A stretch of DNA of 64,000 nt from positions 1,302,001 to 1,366,000 of the forward strand of contig CP099423.1 in the NCBI GenBank assembly GCA_024114885.1, written 5' to 3'. The first letter of the stretch is position 1. Each line of letters starts with the position of its first letter. The notes below the pieces were generated by a model. The model was given only the letters and a program-made list of their open reading frames with translations. It searched no databases and was not told the origin of the DNA. Source of the DNA: Septoria linicola (Eukaryota; Ascomycota; Dothideomycetes; Mycosphaerellales; Mycosphaerellaceae). Made by a program: the position numbers and the translations under genes. This document shows positions 42,567 to 54,116 of this stretch, piece by piece.

Positions 42567-44896
42567 ATGGCCGTCCACTCGGCCGCAAAGGCCATCAACA
42601 TCCAAGAAATTACAGACAAGGCGAGGAGAGAGCTACTGCTGCTTCTCGAAAGCGTAAGCACCGTGCAGCCCACTTCAAAACAGACAGACCGCTCATATCT
42701 GCCTAGGTTCGAGGAAAGAAGAATCTAGTCATTGAAAAGTCGCTGGCCGGCACCATTGGGTTGATTGTCAAGTTCAGCACGCTTCAAGAATATGGCGTGG
42801 ACAAGCCTTTCTTCCTTGAGAACCACAATGTGGACTCTACCCAGCGAAACATTGTCTTTATGGTTCGTGGTGAGAGCGCAAAGAAGATCCGCATGGTAGC
42901 TGGTAAGTACTTTCCTCGTTTTCTTCAGGTCTGGTTCTTGGACCGTCAACCGCCACGGCTCTAAAAGTAGAGTGCGCAGCTGTATTTCTCCTACCCTGCG
43001 TATTCAGTCTTGATGCCAAAATTGAGTTAGCTTCTGTGTGATTCTCAGCTTCGCGAGTATCGCTCCATCTTGTGCTGCAACCATCATTACCTGCTTACAT
43101 ACATTTCCAAATTTGCTGTGTGATCATTAGGCCGCAGGCTAATAGCAACAGAGCAGATCAAATTGATTAGAAGTGAAAGCAAAATCGACCATGACTTCAC
43201 AATCATCTGGGTGCCTCGACGGACTCTGGTCAGCAACATGATTCTTGAAGAACATGGAGTTCTTGGTGAAGCCAACATAACAGAGCTTCACCTCAACTTC
43301 GTGGCTCTTGAGCCAGATCTCTTATCCCTGGAGTTGGACGACGCTTTCAGTGACCTGAGTCTGAGAAAAGACCCCACCAGCATCTTCGCTTCTGCACAGG
43401 CTTTGATGCTGCTGCAAAAGCAGTATGGGCTGTTTCCAAGGATTCTTGGCAAGGGTGAAAATGCACAACGTCTGGCTGATCTGCTACAAAAGATGCGCCG
43501 CGAGGAGGACGTGAACGCTTCAGCAGATCCAACCAACACTCATCTGACCTCCTTCGGTCTCACGTCAAGCTCTCTAATCGAGAATTTGATCATCATTGAT
43601 CGTGAAGTCGACTTCCCAACCGTTCTGTCAACGCAATTGACCTACGAAGGGCTGCTTGACGAGGTCTTCACCGTAGCCAACAACACCACAGAGGTAGACT
43701 CGTCCATCCTTGGTGGTGCGCCTCCCGCATCACAACAGCAGAATAGTGCTACGCCTGCACCTACTGCCGCAACCAAACGCAAAGTTGTCCTTGACTCTAG
43801 CGACAAGCTCTACCCAGACCTTCGAGATACCAACTTTGCTACTGTAGGGCCGACACTCAATAGAATTGCACGACGTTTGGCCACAGACAGCGAGAGTATG
43901 CACAACAAAGATCAGACTGTAGCAGATCTGAAGAATGTAGTTGCAAAGCTACCATCATACCAGGCCGAGTCTGCAAGCCTGAAGATCCACACCAGTCTCG
44001 CAGAAGAGATCATGAAATTGACGCGAAGCGAGGCTTTTGGGCGAATGCTCGAGGTACAACAAAATCTGCTGGCTGGATCAGATGGCTCAAGCCTGCACGA
44101 GAACATCGAAGAGCTCATAGCACGGGACACACCTCTTAATACCGTGCTTCGCCTACTATGCCTCGAAAGCTGTCTACTCAACGGTCTTCGTCAAAGAGAC
44201 CTCGACCACTTCAAGCGACAAATCCTCCAAGCATACGGCTACCAGCATGCCCTCACACTCACCAACCTCGAGAAAATGGGCCTCCTCACCCCTCGTGAAA
44301 GTCACAGAGGCTACCTCAACCCCATCGCCGGCACCGCCGGCCAAACCGCAACAGACTGGAACGCCGTCCGCAAATCCCTCCAACTCTGGACCGACGAAGT
44401 CCAAGAAGCCGACCCCACCGACACAGCCTACGTCTTCTCCGGCTACGCACCCCTCAGCGTTCGCTTAGTCCAATGCATCCTCCAAAAAACCTCTCTCCAC
44501 CAACTCCTCACAAACTCCACCACCGCCGCCTCAAAACTTAACCCTACTACCAGCACCGCTCCCACCGGCACCGGCTGGAAAGGCCACGAAGACACCCTCT
44601 CCCGCATCCGCGGCGCCACAGTCGACATGATGCAAAAAGGCAGCGACGCGGACGCTTCCCATGCTCGAAAGACTCTCCGAGGAAGTAAAGAAGGTCCCAA
44701 AGTCTCCATCGTTTTCTTTCTCGGCGGCGTGACATATGCAGAAATCGCCGCTTTACGCTTCATGAACGAGCAACTTGAGAAGAACAACAGTGGCAGTAGT
44801 GGAGGAGGGAGGAAGATCATTATTGCTACGACGAATTTGATTAATGGGAAGAGAGCGATTGATGTTGCGGTGGAGAAGAGGACGTTTGCGGTGTAG
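42567..44896 (+). CDS. VPS33: Vps33, Sec1/Munc18 subunit of HOPS and CORVET
   Basis: SM protein that templates SNARE assembly for fusion at vacuoles and endosomes. About 675 aa in three exons: 42567-42653, 42707-42902 and 43152-44896. Joins give LLLESVRGKKNLVIEKSLAG and RMVAEQIKLIRSESKIDHDF, as in the family. Other SM features are DFTIIWVPRRTLVSN, LIIIDREVDFPTVLSTQLTYEGLLDE and, near the end, VSIVFFLGGVTYAEIAALRF. Intron 2 is 249 nt, long for this window. The C terminus (about 545-570) has a Thr/Ser-rich insert. Confidence 0.93.
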
Positions 44897-45439
44897 AGCG
44901 CGCATGTTGTGTTTGTTGGCGGTCAATATGATGGTTCGGCGGGACGAGTACCGTTGCAGCTGCCGTGCAGTATGATGGTACCGACATGCAACTGTTATAT
45001 CGAAGAGCAGAGAGAACCGTGGTCCGGAGAGCGTTGATGATCGACACCCGAAGCAGCATGACATCTGTGGTATGCAAAGGGCCGACAACAACAGCAGGAC
45101 TAGATAGGAGGAAGATCTGGAGACATGGTGTGAAGAACGTATTGTCGAAAGAGGCCTCCCAATGTGCTCATCATAACATGCTATTATCAATTCCGACAAG
45201 TCGCTACAACGCTGCTTTTGAAACTCCTGTTCACAATTACTATGCCGATCGCATCCCAACACCTTCGCTCGCTATGCAGTATCTGAAAGGATTGAACGAC
45301 CCCCTTTTGGGCCCAAGTAGACAACAAGCCTCCCGTCTCACAAACCCAAAGTGCCAGCCATGTGTCGTGTCGCCGATACACTTTGTATGTGTCCGAACCA
45401 ACACGTAAAGTCAACAGCAGACGTGATGACTTCCATCGA
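44897..45439. other. Region between convergent genes
   Basis: 3' sides of VPS33 and the GPI-protein gene. No feature recognised. Confidence 0.4.
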
Positions 45440-46151
45440 TTACAACAAGACAGCAAAGCCAAGGGCGGCAGCACCCATGACACCCAGCGTGCCAAAAGTC
45501 TGACCGACACCCAGAGCCCACACTCTCACATTCTTCACGCCGCCACTCTCATCACTTGTCGTCTGTCCCAACGGGCCATTGTACACCGTAACAGTGCTTC
45601 CATCCGAATCCGTCGTCACCTGCGCGTTGTTGCTTCCACTCCCCGTCGCGCCAGCACCACCGCTGCTCGTCGTGCTCGACCGCATAAGCGTGCTGGTGTT
45701 CTGTCTGGTAGGGTTCTGCGCGCCGCAAGGGTGCTGTGTTCGGCAGTTGCTCTGGCATTCGGTGTTACCGGCGCAGTTGGAGACGCATTGCGTGCCCCAT
45801 TCGGTGCAGATGCTGTAGGGGAGCGTGTTGCTGTATTCGGAGACGTTGGGCGAGAGACCGTTTTCGCAGACGCAGGCGTAGGTGAGGACGTCGGGGTTGC
45901 AGTCGTTGGAGGAGGTGGCGCCTGTGTCGCTGCCTTGGTCGAGGCAGATGAGTGGGCATTGGGTTGTTTGTTGTTGACACCAGAAGTCTATGGATTGGAG
46001 GTTAGGGATTTGTTTACAACGGAATGGTACGTGATGGATATGTACCTCGTGTGGATTCTGACACCGAAGATGGATCAATTCGATATTGTTGTTGTGCTCT
46101 GGCTCCGGAGAGGAGGAGTGTGGTGGCAACTGCTGCTGTGGAGGACTTCAT
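45440..46151 (-). CDS. Secreted cysteine-rich, probably GPI-anchored protein (DUF7707-like)
   Basis: About 217 aa in two exons, 46151-46046 and 45987-45440, with a 58-nt intron splitting an Asp codon. A signal peptide (MKSSTAAVATTLLLSGARA) precedes YRIDPSSVSESTRDFWCQQQ. The domain has about ten cysteines (WCQQQTTQCPLIC, CNPDVLTYACVCENG, CTEWGTQCVSNC, CRTQHPC), the pattern of the fungal DUF7707 family. A Ser/Thr/Gly-rich stalk follows. The hydrophobic end (LGVMGAAALGFAVLL) fits a GPI signal. Likely a cell-wall or plasma-membrane protein of unknown role. Confidence 0.85.
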
Positions 46152-47680
46152 GTTTGCGGTTGATCGTTCGATACAATGTGTCAATTATCGTTGCTCCTTT
46201 GCAGTATCGGATCTGTAATGTTATTGTGAGTATGCTCCTTGAACTGTGAGATGCTGTCGGTGTTTTGTGCAGGGGAAGACAAGAGATTGCCACGATGATA
46301 GACTGAGAGCTCGGGCTACATCGCGGTATCCACTTTGGCGAGGAGAGGAGGCGTTCTTACCTGCTTGAATGAGTTGTACAGCAAGGAGTAGCGACTGTGA
46401 TAGCTTTTGATGATGGTCAAGAAGGAGAAGAGGTGTAACAAAACGAATGGACCCTCAATGCCAGTGCGTCCCTACAGCGATTATGTAGAAGTGACAACCT
46501 TCTCGACTCACTGGGGATCGCTTATATTAGTTAGAGTGCAACGGTCATGCCACGAAAGTATCGTAGGAGCTTGGGCGCTCTGCGTCCGCATCCGAAGACT
46601 TTGTCGCCACAGTAGCTCTGTGCGGTGTGTACATCGTGACCAGCATATCTAAGCGTGGTGCTGGACGTCTCGTAGATAGAGCTGCAAACCATGATTCCGC
46701 ATACCGGCGCAGCTATTTTCATATGTATGCCGAGAGCTTGGGCCACAACATTGAGTGCACTAAGCTCTTTCGGAAGCTGGATCGTTTGCCTTTGACATGC
46801 TCGTCGATCCTTGACCGAGGCGAACTCTAGCGATACAGACTGCCTGCGAGAGCCCTAGTCAGCAGTAGCGACATCAATGTGGTCGTCTTCGCGAGTCTCG
46901 CATTTCCTTCTGTCAAGCTGTCGTAGATCTTTTGTAATGTGAAGAAACAGATCGCCTCTTACGTGCCAAGGCGGAGTTAGGCTCATGCACAGTTTGTCGC
47001 GTGCCCAGACTAGAATAGGCGGATGGCTGGAGCTGGCTGGCCACTGCATCTGCGTTGAATGCAGGCCGCTTCCCACCGCGATACTACTGTTTGACATCCT
47101 TCTGCAAGTCATTGGCGCCAGACCGGACCCTGGTACGGAAGTAGAGAGCCAGACGCGCGTTCTTCCTTCGAGCTTGTAGTGGAGAATCTCTGCGATATCA
47201 CAGCTCAAAAAGCTTGAGCTAAGGACTGGGCTTGGGAAGTCCTGTTGCATGCTATCGTACATCGCATGGGGACCCGCCATCACGACGATGCAGTGCCAGC
47301 AGCAGACTCTCCCGCGCTGGGCGAGCTGCAGTCGGCCGCCACCATCGATGCAGCAGAGCGGGAACTCGGAACGACTGATCTCCAGACGCGCTCGGGTGTG
47401 ACTGATGCTCCACCGTTTTGGAGTACGAATCGCCACCGTAGGACAACTAGTTCCGCAAGCTATCAGTCACTCGATCAGAACAGGCCGGCGGCCATTGTAC
47501 TTGAGGACCACTCGAAGGATGACGATGAACAAGCTCTGTCTTGCTGGGCGCAATCCGTAACCATAGATGATTACTCGGTAGTGTCTGGCCCGTCCGGAAT
47601 AGGTGCATATGTAGTCTGGCACTGCACAGTGAGCACAATAAAGGGTGGCGACATGCCATTGAATAAGAGGTACATCTTGT
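46152..47680. other. Region without a recognised gene
   Basis: Holds the promoter of the GPI-protein gene at its left. Frames of up to about 190 codons on either strand lack ATG starts or family motifs. Confidence 0.4.
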
Positions 47681-48058
47681 TAGCTCTGTGTCCAGATGAC
47701 TGTACAGCACGCTGATAGTAGCAGATATTCCGAGTTTGATCGCCTTCGAGAGAATCTCGTGCAGGCTTTCCCTCACGCCGATGCCATGATACCGCAGTTG
47801 CCACGCAAGAGTGTTGTGTCGCGATTTCGTCCAAAGTTTCTTGACCATCGCAAGAGCGGTCTTGCGCACTTCATGAAGTGAATATGTCGCCCGTGCGTGC
47901 TTTACCTGAGGCTGACTGATTTCTAGTTGTATCCTGTTGAATCCCGAATTCGCTAGCTCGCCAATCTTGAAGGAGTTCATATTCAACTGGACGTGATTGC
48001 GGTCCGGTTTTGTGCGTGTTTGTCCATCGGAAAAATCTCTGATATCACTTGTTGGCAT
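47681..48058 (-). pseudogene. Possible 2EXR family relic (middle part only)
   Basis: The frame from ATG 48058 reads HVQLNMNSFKIGEL, then RKTALAMVKKLW and LAWQLRYHGIGVRESLHEIL. This pattern (short strand, helix, strand, helix) resembles SSLHFNISALI...LIRKITGLI...LSIRVELPWEESIDSVYNML of the 2EXR gene at 49.4 kb. The LPxEIRDxIYE start is absent: the sequence upstream is taken by the plus-strand 2EXR gene. So it would be a truncated copy. The similarity is weak and judged by eye. Confidence 0.3.
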
Positions 48059-48197
48059 CTATGCTATGTGGTCGTGGCAACAAAGCGCTGGCGTTTGATC
48101 TCTCAGTCTTGTCACGGGCCCGTGCGCCTCACTTTGGAGCGAGGAAGTTGTGACTGTACTACGGAAGAAGTCGACTCTCCTTCACAACTTCAACAAC

Positions 48198-48935
48198 ATG
48201 GGAACCAAGATTGACGCATCCACGCGCGACACCCCGCAGACATACGCCATGATGGCCGTAGACAAATGCAGTATCTTCCCGTTCTTCAGCCTCGCTGCGG
48301 AGCTTCGCGACGTCATATACGATGCCGCGGGTGAGGGTCAAGACGATCAGCGATGTAACAGCGACCAACCAAATCTCAAAGCAACTGGCTTGGCTATCAC
48401 GAATTTGTTGCTGGTGTCGCGTCAGTTTCGTGAAGAATACGCAGCCCGAGCAGCCACGAATTCGCGCCTCTCAATTCTGGATCATGGCGAACTTGAACTC
48501 CCAGCTCGGCCAGATAGCCCCAGACTACCCACGGGCGCCAGCGCGATCAAAGTGGTTTCCATTCACCTGGCATGTTTCAACGAACACGAAGATTGGGGAG
48601 AGCTTGATTACCTCCACAGCTGGACTGAGAGGATCGTAAAGCAGCTACACAAGCTTGACACCCTCGAGGTACACTTAAGGCTGTCTGCGGCAATCGATAA
48701 CGAAGCTGTGGTCCAGAAAATGGGTGGACCGGCGTGGACTGGCTTTCACAAGCTGCAACGTATTGTACTTTGGAGCAGAGAAGGAGCAAAGAAGGAGGAT
48801 AGAGACGAGGAAGACAGTGGAAAGGAACAAGTCGTTTTCGATCCTCACAGCAAGAGGCACAAGTTTTTCTCCATCTGGGATGCCACGAACTCACAATTTG
48901 AGCTTGTTCAAAGCAAGTCCTCGGCTGGATGTTGA
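48198..48935 (+). CDS. 2EXR / F-box-like protein
   Basis: Single-exon protein of 245 aa. The motif FPFFSLAAELRDVIYDAAGEG lies at about 30-50, followed by LLLVSRQFREEYAARAATNS. The middle (VVSIHLACFNEHED, LDTLEVHLRLSA) repeats the strand-helix pattern of the other members. The C terminus is acidic and Lys-rich. The start is the first ATG in frame; upstream codons in the same frame have none. It lies 466 bases before another member on the same strand. Confidence 0.7.
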   Translation: MGTKIDASTRDTPQTYAMMAVDKCSIFPFFSLAAELRDVIYDAAGEGQDDQRCNSDQPNLKATGLAITNLLLVSRQFREEYAARAATNSRLSILDHGELELPARPDSPRLPTGASAIKVVSIHLACFNEHEDWGELDYLHSWTERIVKQLHKLDTLEVHLRLSAAIDNEAVVQKMGGPAWTGFHKLQRIVLWSREGAKKEDRDEEDSGKEQVVFDPHSKRHKFFSIWDATNSQFELVQSKSSAGC

Positions 48936-49401
48936 AACCAGTGAGTTTCCGCAGTCGGCCTGGTAGATGCGCTGTTCTGCTAATGAAGACCAGCACAGGG
49001 CTGCGGTACATCATCACCAACTACTATGCTGCAGTCCGGACGGTTGTTCCGAAGAGGGAAAGGGCTAGTCAATTAGGGTGTTCTCGCTGAAGTTGCCTTC
49101 CTTCCCCTTCTTCAGATGCTTCTGCGGCCTCTAGATGGATAATAGCTACACTTTGGTGCAATGTGGGTCAGCAAGAAGTAGGTTCTGTCGACCTATGGAA
49201 TGGCTCAACTTACCAATCCAGCGTGTCCACATCCACACAGCCAAGCCATGAGCCCACGCAGAATGCTACACTTGTCCTCTGTCCCATACAACGAAGACTG
49301 ACACCGACCTGAACGCCATTTCTAAGAAACAATCTGCCGCCACCACGAACGTTAGCTGTACAGCCACCAGCCAGCAGGTTGTCTGCAATGACTAGCTGAC
49401 C
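48936..49401. other. Intergenic region between two 2EXR genes
   Basis: Promoter of the downstream member. No other feature seen. Confidence 0.4.
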
Positions 49402-50352
49402 ATGTCAGACTTCACTGGCGAGCCTCCTCGTTTCATAGCTACCAATGTACTGCCACTTAACGAGCTCTGGAAAGTGAGCGAGAAGTTCCAAGAGGTGCAG
49501 CAAGCCATTGCCAGACTAGATCGCAAGTTAGCCACCATTAGCAGTTCCATGCAAAAAATGCAGGACGAAGCTCGATTTCGGGAGGGCCCTGCAGGCCCGT
49601 TCAACGAGCTGTGGTACCAGGCTCGAGCTGAAGAGGTGTTTCCCTTCTTCAGTCTGCCTCGCGAAATTCGCGACCTCATCTACGAAGCAGCGCTTGGCGA
49701 ACACAGCTACAGGTTTGGCAACGGAGACAACGACATCAAGATCCTCGCAAGCAATGTAGCCCTGAGTACTGCTCTCACAGTCAGCCATCAGTTCAGCAGC
49801 GAGTACGACGAGCGCGCACAAGCACTCTCCACACTCACCGTCTCCGACGTGAAGTACTGCGACTCGGCCATCGTGGCCATCAAGCTGCCACCTGCAGTAT
49901 CACGCATCTCTAGCCTTCACTTCAACATTTCCGCCCTCATCAGAAAGCCCACGGCGACATATCAGGAGTTCGACAACCAATATCACCGCAGACTGATCAG
50001 AAAGATCACAGGACTGATCCCAGGACACCGCGCACTGTCAATTCGCGTGGAGCTTCCATGGGAAGAGAGCATAGACTCGGTCTACAACATGCTGCGCTCG
50101 GAAGCGTGGACGGCACTGCCTAACCTGAAGAGCTTGAAAGCCTACCAGACGTTCAGATTTGGGCCTGGAATAAAGGGCAGAATTGAAACACTTTTCGAAT
50201 ACGGGCCACCACAGAACCTGTTGCTGGAGTGGTCTGCAGAGACTGGGCAAGTCGAGCGGGTGGAGAGAATCGAGCCTCCTGTGCAAGAACAGGCTAGGTC
50301 GCAGGCAGATGCCGAGACTTCAGACACTGAGACTTCAGACGAAGACAACTGA
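49402..50352 (+). CDS. 2EXR / F-box-like protein with N-terminal coiled coil
   Basis: Single-exon protein of 316 aa. Residues about 20-55 (ELWKVSEKFQEVQQAIARLD and on) form a heptad-like coiled coil, absent from the other copies here. The 2EXR motif FPFFSLPREIRDLIYEAALGE follows at about 80-100, then VSHQFSSEYDERA. Later blocks are SSLHFNISAL and ALSIRVELPWEESIDSVYNML. The tail repeats ETSDTETSDEDN, acidic. Function unknown. Confidence 0.78.
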   Translation: MSDFTGEPPRFIATNVLPLNELWKVSEKFQEVQQAIARLDRKLATISSSMQKMQDEARFREGPAGPFNELWYQARAEEVFPFFSLPREIRDLIYEAALGEHSYRFGNGDNDIKILASNVALSTALTVSHQFSSEYDERAQALSTLTVSDVKYCDSAIVAIKLPPAVSRISSLHFNISALIRKPTATYQEFDNQYHRRLIRKITGLIPGHRALSIRVELPWEESIDSVYNMLRSEAWTALPNLKSLKAYQTFRFGPGIKGRIETLFEYGPPQNLLLEWSAETGQVERVERIEPPVQEQARSQADAETSDTETSDEDN

Positions 50353-50644
50353 AGGAGCACGAATGGCAATAGGGTGGTGTTCACACAGGCAGTGAAACCC
50401 AGCGTAAGATGAATTGCTGGGGTTATTGTCCACAAGGATCGAACTGGCGAAGTTAGCGAGGCAGAAATCGCATGGTGTGACTAGATTAGGAGAAGCTGAA
50501 GAGGAGAAGAAATATCCAAACTGTGTGGCAACATAAAAGCTCCGTGGAGACTGGGGACAACTATACAGGTATACAGGGCTATCTCTTTGAAAACACATCA
50601 TTGAAAGATTGCCAAAGCGCCAAATCCATTGCTCATTATGCTGT

Positions 50645-52822
50645 CTAGTACTCCAGCGTGATTTCTTGTCCCTTGACTCGTCCAATGACGATTCCGGCGG
50701 CGTACCTATTGAAACGTTTGTTAGCATATCGATCGTGGTCGGGACAAGCACTTTCACGAACTTTGGAATCACTAATTCGAGCAGTCAGCGTGTTGTTCAG
50801 CATCATCAGAAGCGTTTGAGGGATACTCACCTTCATCATCGTGCAACATTTCGAACTCCTCCGATGCATCCTTGCCCATATGCGAGAAGAGTGCTTGCGG
50901 GCCACCCGGGTGCTCGTCCACCCAGTCGGTAACGTTCATCACGACACCCTTGACTGCGATCCATAGATCCTCCTTCTTGTTGTGCTTGGCAACCTCCTCA
51001 AGCGAATACTCGTCCTCTGGAACCTTGAACGACTTGATGTCGTTAGGCTTGGTGACCTGGGCTGGATCACTGCTGTCCTTTGAGCCTCCCATGACGGGAG
51101 CGGCGGACAGTTGCCCTTGCTGCCTGATTTGGGATGAGCTGTCACTGCTGCTGGCGCCAGTGCCATTGCCCCACTCGACGGAGATCTTGCCTGGCTGGCT
51201 TGGGTCGATGTGCAAGCTGATCTGCCCTGCACGAGTGGCGGCTTGACCGCCCGAGCCGTTGAGGACCTGCTGGAACAGGTACTTGCTGGAGCTAGAACCA
51301 GCAACACGGCCGTAGACGACACAGCCGAGCAGAGAAGATCCACCGAGACGGTTGGCACCGTGGACACCACCAGCCAACTCACCACATGTGAAGAGACCGT
51401 CGAAAGGCTCGCCCTTGGAGTTGAGCACTTGCGACTTGTCGTTGATCTCGATACCACCCATTGTGAAGTGGAGCACTGGCTCCATGTGTGCAACGTGGAA
51501 GTCATCGTTCACCTCAACTGGGAAGTTGTGGAAGAACTTCTTGTTGAATGGATCCTTCTCCTCGCCATTGGCGTACTTGTTGTATGCAGAGAAGGTTTCT
51601 TGCAGCTTCTTCTCGTCAACTCCGATATCCTTGGCCAACTCCTTTCCGGTCATCTTTTTCATCAGACCACGACCAGAGTAGTGGCGAGTGTGGAAGTCGA
51701 GCGTGTTGGAGGCCTTGCTGTTCAGGCAGAGGCGAATTGGCCAGTTGCCCTTCTTCTTCTCCTCCCACATCTTGTCGGAGACGAAATCTCTGTGCTGAAG
51801 CTCGTCCACGAAGCGCTCGCCCTTAGAGTTGATCAGAAGACCACCCTCACCACGAAGAGCCTCGGCAGCCAAGAACTTCGTTTTTGCAGTTGGATCCTTT
51901 GGATCAACGAGACCAGTCGGGTGCACCTGCACCTTGTCCATGTCGATGCCGTTGGCGCCAATCTTCATCAGCATCTTGTGTCCGTCACCAGTGGCGTGGT
52001 TGCCGTTTGTGGTGGAAAGGTCGAAGGTGTCTGGCCTATGCTTCTTGAGGAGCGAGTCCTCTGTGAAATCGGCGGCGTAACCACCAGTTGCGAGGACGAC
52101 TGGGCCGTCAACTGAGAAGGACTCGCCGTTGATCTCGTATGTGACACCAGTGGCCTTGTTACCATCCATGTTGATGCTCTTGACATTGGCCTTCTTGATC
52201 AATTCTGTTCGCTCAGGCTCCTTCTCGCACAGCTCTTCCCATCGCTGCATGAGCGCATATGTGATGGCCATACCCGGGAACTTGGCATCGTGGCCACGGT
52301 GCGTTCGTGGGAAAGAGTGTCCTCTGCAGCCAAAGTCAGACATGAGTTATACCAGATCATCAGACAATTGCACCTACCCTAATCGCGAAACAAGTGTAAG
52401 ATCAAGGTTGAAGATGTCTTGCAGCCACTCCACGGCGGATGCAGATTGGTATGTGAGGACTTTGATGAGATCTGGGCGAGCCTTGTCTCGCGCGGACTTC
52501 ACAGTGTCGTCGTAGAACTGCTTTACGCTGTCTCCGATCGAGTGGTCCACCTGTGTTCGGGTCAAAGCACCGTTGATTCCAGAGGTGGCCTTGGTAGAGT
52601 TGCCACCCATGAAGTCTGGGAAGAGCTGTTAGCCTGCTATCCTGCGCTCTCGATTCCGGCGCTGCATACTGTTCTTGTCGAGGAGCAGCACATTGCCGCC
52701 AGACAAGTAGATAGTGTGAGCAGCGCTCAAGCCGGAAACTGCTCGGATGTTAGCCAGTGGCATAAATTGCGCTGTCTTTCACACTCACGGCCGGCGCCCA
52801 CGACGATAACTCTCTCAGGCAT
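50645..52822 (-). CDS. OSM1: FAD fumarate reductase fused to cytochrome b5
   Basis: Reduces fumarate to succinate; in yeast Osm1/Frd1 re-oxidises FADH2 in the cytosol, ER and mitochondria. About 634 aa in six exons: 52822-52789, 52738-52670, 52615-52378, 52323-50831, 50771-50762 and 50705-50645. The FAD site is VIVVGAGLSGLSAAHTIYLSG; active-site blocks are SRLGGHSFPRTHRG, EALRGEGGLLIN and GVHGANRLGGSSLLG. From about residue 555 a cytochrome b5 domain has the heme-ligand motif DEHPGG (H585). The fifth exon is only 10 nt and gives VIPK with its neighbours; the following intron has a perfect TGCTAAC branch site. Frames agree across all six exons. Confidence 0.93.
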
Positions 52823-54116
52823 GATGAATATGCTGTCTGTTCAATGCAGAATTGTGAAGAGAGAAGTGTAGGTGAGAGGCGACGAAAGCAGCGAGCCGAC
52901 TGTTTATGCAGGTGCTTTCTGGCCGAGGTAAATGCCGTTAACAGACTAGTAAGCCGCTATGCGCGTGGTCTGGGCGATGGAAAGAAGATCAACACAGCGA
53001 AGCACAAGTGGGCGTTCGGCTGGTTTTGATTCTATTGCGCAGGGACCGTGCTAGCATGTGAATCGGCGCAAACTCGTGCTGAATTGATCACGCGTGAGAG
53101 GCTGCTGCCGCGGTCCTTTTCACATGCTGCGTTTCTTAGACCATCATCCCCGCTGGAGTCAAACGTGGAGCTTGTGGATCTGGGATACACCAATCACACG
53201 ACAGAGAACAGTAAGCTTTCGAGATCTCGCTGGATCGTGTCTGTATGTAATCCTGCGTAGCAATGGCAGTCCGTCACAGAGACTGATTGAATCTTTGGGG
53301 GTAATGGGCAGACACAATGCTGCTCGGGGCGTATTGCCTGGAAATGCTGCAATCGGAAACAAAGGCCACCCCATCGACATCAAAGCCCGAGCAGCCTGGT
53401 CAGCAAGAAGTGGATCCTGGTTGGCCGACTTGCTGGCGCTGTTAGATGCCGATGGGAGAAAGACCTCCGAAGGTCATATTACCGTGTCGACAACGTAATA
53501 TATGTTACTTTGATGAGCTCGTCGTGTCGTGGCTGCATGCAGCGCGATTGCATGGAAATGTCTATGGCACATGCAGCTGTAGCTTATTCCCGTGCGCCCA
53601 GATTCGTGGCCTTCTGTCTCACTGCCACAATCGAAGTCAAAGTTGAGGCCATCTGACCGAGAACCAAGATCCCTGGGGTACCTTTTGCCACAGATATAAT
53701 GTTTGATGGCCAGCTCTGGATTGCTGTAGTAGGCATTGCGGTGTGAACTACCTCCCACAGTGGTGCTCACCTCCTGAAGTGAAGCCCGCAATATCCGAGC
53801 CATTCAGTCAATACGCTTCTAGGTAACAGCGCAACAGCGAAAGGCTCTCTCATCCATCGCATACGGTCGGAATGATCGTTCATAGTAGTCTACCAGGCAT
53901 TTCAACATGCTGGACCTGGCAATGCCTCGTTGTGAGCGACTCGGTGGCACAGTCAGGCAGAAATCGTATCCAGGGTCTTGCGACGATCACGTGCAAATGC
54001 GGGACGAAGCTGTCGTCACTGAACGTTTCATTTTCACTTCGACTCAAGGCAGATAACAAACACCAACACCACACTCATCAACAACAACAACCTCACATTC
54101 AATCTCCACAGCAAAT
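52823..54116. other. Divergent promoter region (OSM1 minus, cyclophilin plus)
   Basis: Short frames have no motif. Just before 54117 is a CAA/CAC-rich leader, as in many highly expressed fungal genes. Confidence 0.4.

Noticed and set aside
46855..47436. 193-codon minus-strand frame
   Set aside because: No ATG at its start, no family resemblance, and irregular composition.
51210..52115. 301-codon plus-strand frame opposite the fumarate reductase gene
   Set aside because: Antisense shadow; no family motif.
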